Shown in pieces: positions 33,773 to 42,014 of a DNA stretch of 64,000 nt (position 1 is its first letter; each line of letters opens with the position of its first letter). Source of the stretch: Oscillospiraceae bacterium (GTDB lineage Bacteria > Bacillota > Clostridia > Oscillospirales > Oscillospiraceae). A program made the position numbers and the translations under genes. The stretch is from the NCBI GenBank assembly GCA_018265835.1, contig JABLYK010000006.1, positions 6,164 to 70,163 on the forward strand, written 5' to 3'. Below the pieces are notes generated by a model. The model was not told the origin of the DNA. It searched no databases and saw nothing but the letters and a program-made list of their open reading frames with translations.

Positions 33773-34462
33773 ATGCTGTACAGTACACTTTTGCTGATGA
33801 TGAGCAGCGCATTTCTGATGCTGCGGCTGTCGCCGGGCGGGTCGTTCCCGCGGCCGCTCTCGGCGCAGGAGGAACGCAAATACATTGATGCATGGATGCA
33901 GGGCGATCTGGAAGCGCGCAATGTGCTGATCGAGCACAATCTCCGCCTCGTCGCGCACATTATCAAAAAATATTATACGCAGGCCGAGGACGCGGATGAT
34001 CTCATTTCCATCGGCACGATCGGGCTTATCAAAGGGATCAACACCTATCGCCCCGACAAGGGCGTGCGGCTCGCAACCTACGCGAGCAAATGCACCGAAA
34101 ATGAGATCCTGATGCACTTTCGCAGCGCGCGCAAAAACGCCGCTGAGCTTTCCCTGTCCGACGCCATCGACACGGACGGCGACGGAAACACGCTGTCACT
34201 GATGGACATTCTGGCCGAGGAGGAGGATCTGGATGAACGCCTGCAGCACTCTGAAACCTGCCGTGCGCTGCGGCAATACGTTGACACCGCGCTCGACCCG
34301 CGCGAGGCGGACATCATCCGTATGCGCTACGGGCTCGGCGGCGGGAAACCGCTGACGCAGCGAGAGGTCGCCGAAAGCTGCGGCATCAGCCGCTCCTATG
34401 TATCCCGCATTGAAAAGCGGGCGATTGAGAAGCTGCGGGAGGCCTTCGGGGAGGACATGTGA
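33773..34462 (+). CDS. sigK: RNA polymerase sporulation sigma factor SigK
   Basis: 229 residues from the ATG at 33773 (GGAGG eight bases upstream). Short hydrophobic pro-region (MLYSTLLLMMSSAFLML) before FPRPLSAQEE, then region 2 with NVLIEHNLRLVAHI and DADDLISIGTIGLIKGINTY and region 4 with CGISRSYVSRIEKRAIEKL. Late mother-cell sigma factor of endospore formation. The gene is continuous: there is no skin-type element inside. The hydrophobic leader suggests activation by proteolysis, as in other species. Confidence 0.93.
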   Translation: MLYSTLLLMMSSAFLMLRLSPGGSFPRPLSAQEERKYIDAWMQGDLEARNVLIEHNLRLVAHIIKKYYTQAEDADDLISIGTIGLIKGINTYRPDKGVRLATYASKCTENEILMHFRSARKNAAELSLSDAIDTDGDGNTLSLMDILAEEEDLDERLQHSETCRALRQYVDTALDPREADIIRMRYGLGGGKPLTQREVAESCGISRSYVSRIEKRAIEKLREAFGEDM

Positions 34463-34469
34463 GCCGCAG

Positions 34470-34500
34470 CGGCGCGGAGCGCCTGGCAGGCGCTCCGCTT
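34470..34500 (+). terminator. GC-rich hairpin after sigK
   Basis: GCGGAGCGCCT and AGGCGCTCCGC pair with a short loop; only TT follows, so it is a weak or factor-assisted terminator. Confidence 0.5.
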
Positions 34501-34527
34501 CCGGCCACCGTATCATGGATCTGAATA

Positions 34528-34556
34528 TTGACAGGCTTCAAAAAAATGAGTAAAAT
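34528..34556 (+). promoter_or_regulatory. Sigma-A promoter of the CsoR-type gene
   Basis: TTGACA, 17-base spacer, TAAAAT. A G-tract (ATAGGGGGCG, 34565-34574) follows, of the kind bound by CsoR/RcnR proteins; it also serves as the ribosome site, so the two roles overlap. Confidence 0.7.
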
Positions 34557-34578
34557 TCTTGCCATAGGGGGCGAGAAG

Positions 34579-34953
34579 ATGTCACAGCAGGAACACAGTC
34601 AAAACCATGTGCACGAGCATACGCACACGGATGCAGACGGTCATGTTTACACACATGTTCACGGCGAGGGCGATACCCATCCGCACACACACAGCCACAC
34701 GCAGACCAAGTCGGTGCTCAACCGCCTGTCCCGCGCAATCGGCCATCTGGAATCGGTCAAGCGCATGGTGGAGGACGGGCGCGACTGCACGGAGGTGCTG
34801 GTGCAGCTTGCGGCAGTGCGCTCCGCTCTGAACAACACCGCCAAGGTTATCCTCAAAGACCACATTGAACACTGCCTGGCCGACGCCGTGGAAACCGGCG
34901 ACCAGCAGTCGATTGAGGATCTGAACGCGGCGATCGAAAAATTTATGTCCTGA
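34579..34953 (+). CDS. CsoR/FrmR-family metal-sensing repressor with His-rich N-terminus
   Basis: 124 residues from the ATG at 34579 after GGGGGCGAG; a longer frame begins inside the promoter. Residues 45-124 are a CsoR-type helical domain; C70, H95 and C99 sit at the spacing of the copper ligands of CsoR. Residues 1-43 are an extension with 12 His in H-x-H patterns (HVHEHTHTD, HPHTHSH), unusual for the family. A transition-metal sensor (Cu, Ni or Zn) is inferred. No metal transporter gene adjoins it; the next gene is a ferredoxin-like DUF362 protein 22 bp on. Confidence 0.88.
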   Translation: MSQQEHSQNHVHEHTHTDADGHVYTHVHGEGDTHPHTHSHTQTKSVLNRLSRAIGHLESVKRMVEDGRDCTEVLVQLAAVRSALNNTAKVILKDHIEHCLADAVETGDQQSIEDLNAAIEKFMS

Positions 34954-34975
34954 CGAAACGGAGGCATGTTACAGC

Positions 34976-36079
34976 ATGGAAAAATCAAAGGTCTATTTTT
35001 CGGATCTGCGCACGGACGAGATCAGCACGCTGGATAAGCTCAAGCGCCTGATGAAAGCGTCCGGCTTTGAGCAGATCGACTTTCAGGGAAAATACGTCGC
35101 GGTGAAAATCCACTTCGGCGAGCCCGGCAACATGGCCTATCTGCGCCCGAACTGGGCGCGGGTCGTGTGCGACTATATCAAGGAGCTTGGCGGAAAGCCG
35201 TTTTTGACCGACTGCAACACCCTGTATGTCGGCGGCCGCGCCAACGCGCTCGATCATCTCGACAGCGCCATGTGCAACGGCTACACGCCCCTGCAGACCG
35301 GCGTGCAGTGCATCATTGCCGACGGGCTCAAGGGTACGGACTATGATCTTGTGCCGATCCGCGGCGGCAAATACCTGCGCGCGGCAAAAATCGGCCGCGC
35401 CATCATGGACGCGGATATCATCGTGTCGCTCAGCCATGCAAAGGGTCACGTCAGCGCCGGCTTCGGCGGCGCGCTGAAGAACCTCGGCATGGGCTCCGGC
35501 TCGCGCGCCGGCAAAATGGACATGCACAGCTCCGGCAAGCCGGTCGTCAATCAGAATCGCTGCATCGGCTGCGGCAAATGCATCAAGAACTGCGCGCACG
35601 GTGCGCCGCACATTGAAAACGGCAAGTGCACCATCCTCAAGGCAAAATGCACCGGCTGCGGCCGCTGCGTGGGCGTATGCCCGGTTGAGGCGATCCACGC
35701 GGAGTTCGACACCGCAAACGACGTGCTCAACTGCAAGATCGCCGAATATGCCAAGGCCGTGTGCGACGGGCGGCCGAACTTCCACATTTCGCTGGCGGTT
35801 GATGTGTCGCCGGAGTGCGACTGCCATGCATACAACGACGTGCCGATCGTGCCCAACGTGGGCATGTTCGCCTCGTTCGACCCTGTGGCGCTCGACGCTG
35901 CCTGCGCCGACGCGATCAATGCACAGCCTGCGAATCCGGGCAGCCTCATCGCCGACGACCACGACCACACGCACGATCATTTTTCCGCGATGCACCCGGA
36001 CACGAACTGGCGCGCCGCCGTCGAACACGGCGAAGCCATCGGACTCGGCAGTGCGGAGTACGAGCTGGTCAAAATCTAA
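34976..36079 (+). CDS. DUF362 protein with two 4Fe-4S clusters
   Basis: 367 residues. A DUF362 domain (VAVKIHFGEPGNMAYLRP near 40-57, LTDCNTLYVGGR, SHAKGHVSAGFGGALKN) is interrupted by a bacterial ferredoxin insert with CIGCGKCIKNCAHG and CTGCGRCVGVCPVE. The C-terminus is His/Asp-rich (DDHDHTHDH), an echo of the His-rich sensor just upstream. Such proteins are common in anaerobes as probable electron carriers; their reaction is unknown. It shares a transcript with the CsoR-type gene. Confidence 0.85.
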   Translation: MEKSKVYFSDLRTDEISTLDKLKRLMKASGFEQIDFQGKYVAVKIHFGEPGNMAYLRPNWARVVCDYIKELGGKPFLTDCNTLYVGGRANALDHLDSAMCNGYTPLQTGVQCIIADGLKGTDYDLVPIRGGKYLRAAKIGRAIMDADIIVSLSHAKGHVSAGFGGALKNLGMGSGSRAGKMDMHSSGKPVVNQNRCIGCGKCIKNCAHGAPHIENGKCTILKAKCTGCGRCVGVCPVEAIHAEFDTANDVLNCKIAEYAKAVCDGRPNFHISLAVDVSPECDCHAYNDVPIVPNVGMFASFDPVALDAACADAINAQPANPGSLIADDHDHTHDHFSAMHPDTNWRAAVEHGEAIGLGSAEYELVKI

Positions 36080-36094
36080 GCATCCCTCACGCAA

Positions 36095-36132
36095 AACGAA
36101 TCACCCGCCAAATGGCGGGTGATTCGTTTTGT
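36095..36132. terminator. Bidirectional terminator
   Basis: AAAACGAATCACCCGCCA pairs with TGGCGGGTGATTCGTTTT; A and T runs flank both ends, between convergent genes. Confidence 0.85.
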
Positions 36133-36182
36133 GTGTCAAAAAAATGTAGCGCTTCGCCGCTTGGCGGGTGGTTCGCTTGGTA

Positions 36183-36611
36183 TCAGGAACTTCTGACGGC
36201 CGTAACCAGGTCGCTTGTACAGGTGGTTACCGCGTAACCCTCGCTGTTGACCGCCTTGAGATACGCCACGGCATAGTACTGGTTGCCGGGGACGCCGGGA
36301 TACGACACCGTCATCTTATAGCTCGAACAGTTGTGCCCCATCAGGTCGGAATAGCCGGCGTCGGTATAGTTATAGGTCTTCACCGTCGTGCCGGAAGCAG
36401 TCTTGATTTCGACCTTGGTTGCGCCGAGATCCGTCATCGTGCTGAACGCTATAACCGTAAACTCCACCGTGATGCCATTGCCGCTCTTGGCCGTTGCGTA
36501 TTTATTTTTAATGTAAGTGCCGTCGCGTTGCTCCACTGCAAGCGCCGCAACGGAAAGGCACAATGCAAATGCCAGAACCAAAGCCAGCGTTCTTCTCATA
36601 CTCTTTTTCAT
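36183..36611 (-). CDS. Secreted protein, DUF6147-like
   Basis: 142 residues from the ATG at 36611. A classical signal peptide (MKKSMRRTLALVLAFALCLSVAALA) is followed by a beta-rich domain (GITVEFTVIAFSTMTDLG, YYAVAYLKAVNSEGYAVTTC) with two Cys that could pair. It resembles small exported DUF6147-type proteins of Firmicutes. It overlaps the preceding anti-sigma gene by four bases, so it is co-expressed with the sigma/anti-sigma pair. Function unknown. Confidence 0.7.
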   Translation of the reverse strand: MKKSMRRTLALVLAFALCLSVAALAVEQRDGTYIKNKYATAKSGNGITVEFTVIAFSTMTDLGATKVEIKTASGTTVKTYNYTDAGYSDLMGHNCSSYKMTVSYPGVPGNQYYAVAYLKAVNSEGYAVTTCTSDLVTAVRSS

Positions 36612-37468
36612 TTTGCTTCCTCCATAGAATCGATCATTCGAATGAGGTCCTCTCGGGTTGGGACGACGGAAATGCTGCATTCATAGGGTTCGGCTCTCCA
36701 CACGGCCATATACCCCCCATAGCACGTCATAATATAATACTCCGTACCATTGCGCTTATAAATTTCCGGGTCTCCCGCGCCCTTGGAATATTGTCCCCCC
36801 ACCTGCCCGCTAAAGTCGATCGAGAGCAACACCGGCGGATCGGCGCCCATCATGCGCATATAGGAAACGCTATAGCTTCTGTCCCCGCTCGTGCCGGTTT
36901 TCGTAAGCGTGTAGAACTCATAGCCCTCCGGAATATAGGTGGGCGCCTTCACTTCCGTGACACCGTCCTGATCCAGCGCAAGCTGCAGCTCGTTTTTCGG
37001 TTCCTTGTCCGCTTGTTCCTCGGTCGACGCCGTACCCGCCGGTCCGAAGCTGAACGTGTTTTTTGACCAGCTCGCCACCGAGCTCCAAAAATCGTAGCCA
37101 TCCGCACGCGCAGTGAGCGCCCCCACAAACAGAACCAGAACGACCGCAGCGGCTGCGGCAGCCGTGTGGAAGAACCTCCCGCGCTTCTTTTTTGTGCGCG
37201 ACTTCGCAGCATCTTCCTCGTCCTCATACAGAGACACGCCGTCGGCGTCAGGCAGGTAGTGCTCCCGGAACGATGCCCATGCTGCGTCCACATCCGGGTG
37301 ATTCTCTTTCCGCTTGGCGAGCACGTCCGCAATGTATAAGATCGCGCTCACGTCCGAAGCTTCCTCCGGAAGCTGCGAATCCTGAAACAGAATTTCCTCA
37401 AGTTCTTCCGTTCGCATCGCATCAAATTTTGAGAAATCCCGGTGCATCTGCTTATCTGGTTTGGACAT
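36608..37468 (-). CDS. Membrane protein with DUF4367 domain (probable anti-sigma factor)
   Basis: 286 residues from the ATG at 37468. A cytoplasmic N-terminal part (about 1-95, acidic, with FDAMRTEELEEILF), one membrane segment (AAAAAAVVLVLFVGALTA), and an extracellular C-terminal DUF4367 domain (APTYIPEGYEFYTL, YYIMTCYGGYMAVWRAE). The layout and position after an ECF-type sigma factor indicate a membrane-bound anti-sigma or signal sensor. The gap to the sigma gene is 61 bp. Confidence 0.78.
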   Translation of the reverse strand: MSKPDKQMHRDFSKFDAMRTEELEEILFQDSQLPEEASDVSAILYIADVLAKRKENHPDVDAAWASFREHYLPDADGVSLYEDEEDAAKSRTKKKRGRFFHTAAAAAAVVLVLFVGALTARADGYDFWSSVASWSKNTFSFGPAGTASTEEQADKEPKNELQLALDQDGVTEVKAPTYIPEGYEFYTLTKTGTSGDRSYSVSYMRMMGADPPVLLSIDFSGQVGGQYSKGAGDPEIYKRNGTEYYIMTCYGGYMAVWRAEPYECSISVVPTREDLIRMIDSMEEAK

Positions 37469-37529
37469 CTTGGCCCCTCCTTTCACCCTATATATGTACG
37501 CACAGGCCGTTTTTGGGACAAAAATTTTT

Positions 37530-38144
37530 TTAATTTTCAATTTCCAGTGCTTTTTTCAGCTTCTTTTTGACCCGCAGAAGGCGTTTTCTGCATGTTTCCA
37601 CCGAAATTCCAAATTCGTTGGCTGCTTCCAGCATGGTATGGTGGTCGATCGCAACCATTTTCAGCAGCTTGTACTCGTCTTCTCCCAGTGCCTGCTCGCA
37701 CGCGAGCGCAAGCTCCACCCCGCCGGTCTGCGGCGGGACCGTAACCTGCTCCACCGAGAACGCAGTGACCACAAGCTTGTTCAGCCGCGCACGTCGGCGG
37801 CGGACATTTTGGATCACATTCTTCAGTGCATTCATCAGCCACCCGGCGGGATTGGCGCTGCGCATCAGCTCCTCTATGCTCGAACAGGCGATCCGGAAGG
37901 TGTCCTGTACCGCTTCCTCCGCCAGCGGGTCGTCTTTCAGCGCGCACTGTGCGTAAATGAGCAGGGACGAGTAGACCTCTCCATAAAGCTGCTCCATCCA
38001 GCTTTCCTGCTCCGGATTCAATGCCACACGTTTCCCTCTCTTCCGCAGCGGGACGATTTCCCGCAAATTGCATCCGGCCGTCAGCTCCGTGACGTCCCAT
38101 GCGTGTTCGTGCTCCGCCGCTTCCTGTATTATAGACGATTCCAT
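37530..38144 (-). CDS. ECF-type RNA polymerase sigma factor
   Basis: 204 residues. Region 2 is visible as YSSLLIYAQCALKDDPLAEEAVQDTFRIA with NPAGWLMNALKNVIQN, and region 4 as GEDEYKLLKMVAIDHHTMLEAANEFGISVETCRKRL, an HTH. About 45 extra residues precede region 2; the true start may be internal (for example Met49, at 38000). It directs expression of envelope-related genes in comparable systems and is probably held by the DUF4367 protein encoded next. Confidence 0.83.
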   Translation of the reverse strand: MESSIIQEAAEHEHAWDVTELTAGCNLREIVPLRKRGKRVALNPEQESWMEQLYGEVYSSLLIYAQCALKDDPLAEEAVQDTFRIACSSIEELMRSANPAGWLMNALKNVIQNVRRRRARLNKLVVTAFSVEQVTVPPQTGGVELALACEQALGEDEYKLLKMVAIDHHTMLEAANEFGISVETCRKRLLRVKKKLKKALEIEN

Positions 38145-38302
38145 TTTACATCACAAGCCTATTTTCGACAAAATCCGACTGATGGATATGGCCTGCCGAT
38201 CTGTGAACCAATGGGTTAATACTGCGAAACGAACCGCTTCTTCTCCCGGAGAAAAGCAGGGGCTATAATGAAGACAAATTTACAGCAAAAGGAGCGGTTC
38301 GA

Positions 38303-39154
38303 ATGGCACAAACTTATACGACTCTGAATAACGGTGTGCAGATGCCCATGCTGGGCTGCGGCACCTTCCTGTTCACACCGGACGAGGCGGAGGCCTCTGT
38401 TCTTTCCGCACTGCAATCCGGATACCGGCTGGTGGATACGGCCAACGCTTATGTGAATGAAAAGGCCGTCGGCCGGGCGATGAAACGCTCCGGCGTAGCC
38501 CGCGGGGAGATGTTTCTGGAGACCAAGCTGTGGCCGGCGTTCTACGAACAGGATGACGCCGTGGAGAAGACGCTGGCGCGTTTGGATACAGACTATATCG
38601 ACCTGCTGCTCATTCATCAGCCGGCGGGCAATTACATTGCCGGCTACCGGCAGATGGAGAAAGCTTATCGCGCGGGTAAAGTCCGGGCGATCGGTTTGTC
38701 CAACTTCAACATGGAGCAGATCAGGGAGATTCTCCGGATCTGCGAGGTGCGCCCCACCATTTTGCAGACGGAAATCCATCCCTATTCTCAGGAGCTGACG
38801 CTGCGGGAATTCCTGAAGAGCGAGCAAATGGCAATTCAGGCCTGGTATCCTCTGGGTCACGGCGACCCGGCTTTGCAGCAGGAGCCCGTGTTCGCCAAGC
38901 TGGCGCAGAAATACGGCAAGGGCACCGCCCAGATCATTTTGCGCTGGCACATCCAGTCCGGGACCATCGTCATCCCCGGTTCCAAAAATCCCGACCACAT
39001 CCGGGCAAACTTTGACCTGTTCGACTTTGCGCTGACCGATGCGGAAATGGCCGAAATCGCAGAAATCAATCAGGACAAGCGTTATTACGTCAGTACGCCC
39101 GAGCTGCTCCGGTCCTATGCAGAGATGGTTCCGGACGTGGACGGGCAAAAATAA
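38303..39154 (+). CDS. Aldo/keto reductase
   Basis: 283 residues, typical length. Catalytic tetrad visible: VDTANAYVNE (Asp, Tyr), LETKLWP (Lys), LLIHQPAG (His); cofactor loop IVIPGSKNPDHIRAN suits NADPH. Prostaglandin F synthase-like AKR5 type by sequence. AAGGAGCGG precedes the ATG, and TATAAT at 38264 is a likely -10. It is 13 bp before an alpha/beta hydrolase gene with AGGAGG between, so both form one operon; a nearby LysR gene may control them. Confidence 0.92.
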   Translation: MAQTYTTLNNGVQMPMLGCGTFLFTPDEAEASVLSALQSGYRLVDTANAYVNEKAVGRAMKRSGVARGEMFLETKLWPAFYEQDDAVEKTLARLDTDYIDLLLIHQPAGNYIAGYRQMEKAYRAGKVRAIGLSNFNMEQIREILRICEVRPTILQTEIHPYSQELTLREFLKSEQMAIQAWYPLGHGDPALQQEPVFAKLAQKYGKGTAQIILRWHIQSGTIVIPGSKNPDHIRANFDLFDFALTDAEMAEIAEINQDKRYYVSTPELLRSYAEMVPDVDGQK

Positions 39155-39167
39155 AGGAGGAAGCAAC

Positions 39168-40199
39168 ATGGCACTGTTTCAATATAAAACCATTGAGGAG
39201 ATCAAAGCCGAAAACAGCCACAATGACAACCTGTTTGGTCTGGTGTATGAAGGCGCGATCACCGAAAATCGACCGGGCGAAGTGAACCTGCTTCCCATTT
39301 CTTACGACCTGAACGGTCTGAAAATCGCCGCCAATGTGTACGTCCCGGCAGGATATGCCGAAACGAACGCGTATCCCGGCATCGTGGTTGCCCATCCCAA
39401 TGGCGGGGTGAAAGAACAGGTGGCAGGCAAATATGCCCAGATTCTGGCGGAGCACGGCTACATTGCCCTCGCTTTTGACGCGGCCTATCAGGGCGGCAGC
39501 GAGGGGATGCCCCGGAACACGGATCAGCCCGCCAACCGGGTGGAGGATATCCACCGGGCGGCGGACATCCTTGCAACCTTCCCCGGCGTGGATCGCTCGC
39601 GCATGGGCGTTTTAGGCATCTGCGGCGGCGGCGGATACACCATCAAGGCTGCCCAGAGCGATAAGCGCTTCCAGGCGGTCGCCACGCTGTCCATGTTCAA
39701 CACCGGCGTGGTACGCAGAAACGGCTTTCTGGACGGCCAGACCGCTACCATTCAGGAGCGTCTCCGCCAGGCCTGTGAAGCCCGGCAGCAGGAGGCCGAG
39801 GGCGGGAAGGTGCAGTACACGCCGAATATGTGCGAGATGCCCGAGGAGGAAGCCGACAAGCTGGCCTACGACCTCTACCGGGACGGCTACTATTACTATG
39901 GCAAAACCCATGCCCATCCCAGGTCCACCTTCAGCTATACCGTTTCCAGCAATCTGGAGCTGATGTGCTTTGACGCGGCGTCCGGTGCGGATCTCATCGA
40001 CCAGCCCCTGCTGATGATGGCGGGCAGCAAAGCGGACACCTTCTACATGACCGAGCGGGTCTTTGCTGCAGCGGTGGGAACCCGTGACAAAGAACTGTTC
40101 CTCATTCCCGGCGCGACCCATATTGAAACCTACTGGAAACCGGACTATGTCCGGCAGGCCTCTGACAAGCTGGTGGAGTTTTTCGGAAAGTATCTGTAA
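39168..40199 (+). CDS. Alpha/beta hydrolase (YcjY/dienelactone hydrolase-like)
   Basis: 343 residues from the ATG at 39168 (AAAGGAGG upstream). The fold is shown by AYPGIVVAHPNGGVKEQ, LAEHGYIALAFDAAYQGGS and the nucleophile elbow VLGICGGGGYT, where Cys takes the place of the usual Ser, as in dienelactone hydrolases; the late His is in FLIPGATHIETYW and Asp in MAGSKADTFY. The substrate is unknown. Expressed with the aldo/keto reductase, which suggests detoxification of carbonyl or ester compounds. Confidence 0.87.
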   Translation: MALFQYKTIEEIKAENSHNDNLFGLVYEGAITENRPGEVNLLPISYDLNGLKIAANVYVPAGYAETNAYPGIVVAHPNGGVKEQVAGKYAQILAEHGYIALAFDAAYQGGSEGMPRNTDQPANRVEDIHRAADILATFPGVDRSRMGVLGICGGGGYTIKAAQSDKRFQAVATLSMFNTGVVRRNGFLDGQTATIQERLRQACEARQQEAEGGKVQYTPNMCEMPEEEADKLAYDLYRDGYYYYGKTHAHPRSTFSYTVSSNLELMCFDAASGADLIDQPLLMMAGSKADTFYMTERVFAAAVGTRDKELFLIPGATHIETYWKPDYVRQASDKLVEFFGKYL

Positions 40200-40258
40200 G
40201 GACTCTCAGGCAAATCGGCAGCCTCCAGCGTTTTTACAGCCTGTAGAATCCATACAAG

Positions 40259-40280
40259 CACGCCCTGTTTCGGGCGTGTT
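40259..40280 (+). terminator. Terminator after the hydrolase gene
   Basis: CACGCCC and GGGCGTG pair around TGTTTC and are followed by TTTG. It lies 60 bp after the hydrolase stop. Confidence 0.65.
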
Positions 40281-40308
40281 TGCATTTTCGGAGCGTCTCT
40301 GGTATAAT
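40280..40308 (+). promoter_or_regulatory. Sigma-A promoter of the LysR gene
   Basis: TTGCAT, 17-base spacer, TATAAT, about 30 bp before the LysR start codon. Confidence 0.72.
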
Positions 40309-40337
40309 TTTCTCATCCTGCAGAATGGAGGCGCCCC

Positions 40338-41228
40338 ATGTACAATCCCCAGCTTGAGACATTCATCCACGTGGCGGATGCCGGCAGCTTCAACAAAGCT
40401 GCGGAAGAGCTGTTCATCACGCCCCCTGCGGTCATCAAGCAGATCACATCTCTGGAAAGCAGCCTGAATCTGCGCCTGTTTGACCGCAGCCATCGCGGTC
40501 TGACCCTCACGGAGGCCGGCGCATCCATCTATCGGGACGCCAAGTACATCATTCAATATTGCAAGGATTCCGAGGTCAGAGCCAAAAATGCCGCCCTGGG
40601 CAGCGACCACATCATCCGGATCGGAACCTCCCCCATGACGCCGGGGCAGTTTCTCCTCGACCTGTGGCCCAGAATACACGCGCAATGCCCGGATATCAAA
40701 TTCCAGCTGCTGCCCTATGACAACACGCCGGAAAATTCCCGGGAAATTTTGAAGAACATGGGGCAGAAAATTGATATCGTGGCGGGCATTTTTGACGACG
40801 GCTTTCTGGCGAACCGGGGCTGTGCTGCGCTGGAGCTTTCCCGGGAGCCGATTTTATGCGCGGTTTCCATCCGGCATCCCCTTGCGCAGAAGGATTGCCT
40901 GCACCCATCGGACCTGCAGGGGGAAAACCTGATGTTCATCCGCCGGAACTGGAACGGGGATTTGGACCGGATGCGGGACGATCTGCTTGGGAAATACCCG
41001 GACATCCACATCGTGGATTTTGAGCAGTTCACCATTCATGTGTTCAACCAGTGCGAGGATTCCGAGGATATCATGATTGCGATCAGCAGCTGGAACCATG
41101 TCCATCCGATGCTCAAGCTGATCCCGGTGGATTGGGACTATACCGTTTCTTTCGGTCTGCTCCACGCCCCGGAACCGTCGGAGACAGTACAGCGGTTTCT
41201 GGATGCAGTCAAGACCGTGTTTGAATGA
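40338..41228 (+). CDS. LysR-family transcriptional regulator
   Basis: 296 residues. N-terminal winged HTH (MYNPQLETFIHVADAGSFNKAAEELFITPPAVIKQI, split over 1-37) and an effector-binding domain (about 90-290). It follows and may regulate the aldo/keto reductase-hydrolase operon, although LysR genes are more often divergent from their targets. GGAGG precedes the ATG. The effector is unknown. Confidence 0.92.
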   Translation: MYNPQLETFIHVADAGSFNKAAEELFITPPAVIKQITSLESSLNLRLFDRSHRGLTLTEAGASIYRDAKYIIQYCKDSEVRAKNAALGSDHIIRIGTSPMTPGQFLLDLWPRIHAQCPDIKFQLLPYDNTPENSREILKNMGQKIDIVAGIFDDGFLANRGCAALELSREPILCAVSIRHPLAQKDCLHPSDLQGENLMFIRRNWNGDLDRMRDDLLGKYPDIHIVDFEQFTIHVFNQCEDSEDIMIAISSWNHVHPMLKLIPVDWDYTVSFGLLHAPEPSETVQRFLDAVKTVFE

Positions 41229-41255
41229 TTACCACAGGGTTGATACTGAAAAACA

Positions 41256-41284
41256 AAACGGGACTTCCGCAGAAGTCCCGTTTT
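41256..41284 (+). terminator. LysR gene terminator
   Basis: AAACGGGACTT and AAGTCCCGTTT pair around CCGCAG, followed by T-rich sequence. Confidence 0.85.
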
Positions 41285-41302
41285 GTTTATAATATTATAC
41301 CA

Positions 41303-41392
41303 GCATCGGAAGCGGTCAAGGCCCTGGACGATGCGCTGGAGAAAATGCCTATGTCCGCCGTGTTTGGCGGTACGCAGATTATCAGTAAATAA
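41303..41392 (+). pseudogene. 3' remnant of an unidentified gene
   Basis: Twenty-nine codons read ASEAVKALDDALEKMPMSAV then FGGTQIISK and a stop, 13 bp before the flavin reductase start. Composition is protein-like, but there is no start or upstream body; the terminator of the LysR gene lies immediately before. The tail of a gene deleted at its front is inferred. Confidence 0.4.
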
Positions 41393-41405
41393 GGAGGATC
41401 TACAT

Positions 41406-41966
41406 ATGAGAAAAGATTTTGGACCGAAAACATGGTTCTATCCCATGCCGGTGCTGATTATCGGCAGCTACAACGAGGACGGTACCCCCAACGCCATGAA
41501 CGCCGCATGGGGTGGAATTTATGACTACAATCAAGTCATTCTGTGTCTCAGCGATGAGCACAAGACTACGGAAAACATCAAGCGTACCGGCGCGTTTACG
41601 CTGCACTTCGGCACCCGGTCCCGCATGGCGCAGTGCGACTATGTGGGGCTGGTATCCGGCAAGAACACGCCTGACAAATTGGCACGGGTCGGGTTCCATG
41701 CCACGAAAAGCGCCTTTGTGGAAGCGCCCGTCATTGACGAACTACCCTTGGCCCTGGAATGCCGGCTGCTGAAGGTGAATGAGGACGGCAATCTCATTGG
41801 GCAAATCGTAAATATCAGTGCCGATGCGTGCGTTTTGGGCACGGATGGTCTCATTGATCCCGCCAAGCTGCAAGCCATCGCCTATGACGCGGTGCACAAC
41901 GATTACCTGCTGGTGTCCGAAAAAGTCGGAAACGCCTTTCAGGACGGCGCGGAGCTGGAGCCATAA
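41406..41966 (+). CDS. Flavin reductase-like (FMN-binding split barrel) protein
   Basis: 186 residues from the ATG at 41406, eight bases after AAGGAGG. MRKDFGPKTWFYPMPVLIIG and EDGTPNAMNAAWGG start the typical flavoredoxin/flavin reductase-like split barrel, followed by KTTENIKRTGAFTLHF and YVGLVSGKNTPDK. It binds FMN and probably moves electrons between NAD(P)H or ferredoxin and a partner. The neighbours are redox enzymes. There is no clear terminator before the convergent polymerase gene. Confidence 0.88.
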   Translation: MRKDFGPKTWFYPMPVLIIGSYNEDGTPNAMNAAWGGIYDYNQVILCLSDEHKTTENIKRTGAFTLHFGTRSRMAQCDYVGLVSGKNTPDKLARVGFHATKSAFVEAPVIDELPLALECRLLKVNEDGNLIGQIVNISADACVLGTDGLIDPAKLQAIAYDAVHNDYLLVSEKVGNAFQDGAELEP

Positions 41967-42014
41967 CCCGGTTCGTTGCGAAAAAGCGGCTGGCCGCCCT
42001 GTGGATTCCCAGGC

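Noticed and set aside
33773..34462. Skin-type element in sigK
   Set aside because: The gene is continuous from pro-region to region 4; no recombinase or interruption.
38228..38303. Inverted repeat CGAACCGCT...AGCGGTTCG around the aldo/keto reductase leader as an RNA switch
   Set aside because: The first arm lies upstream of the likely -10 (38264), so both arms would not be in one transcript.
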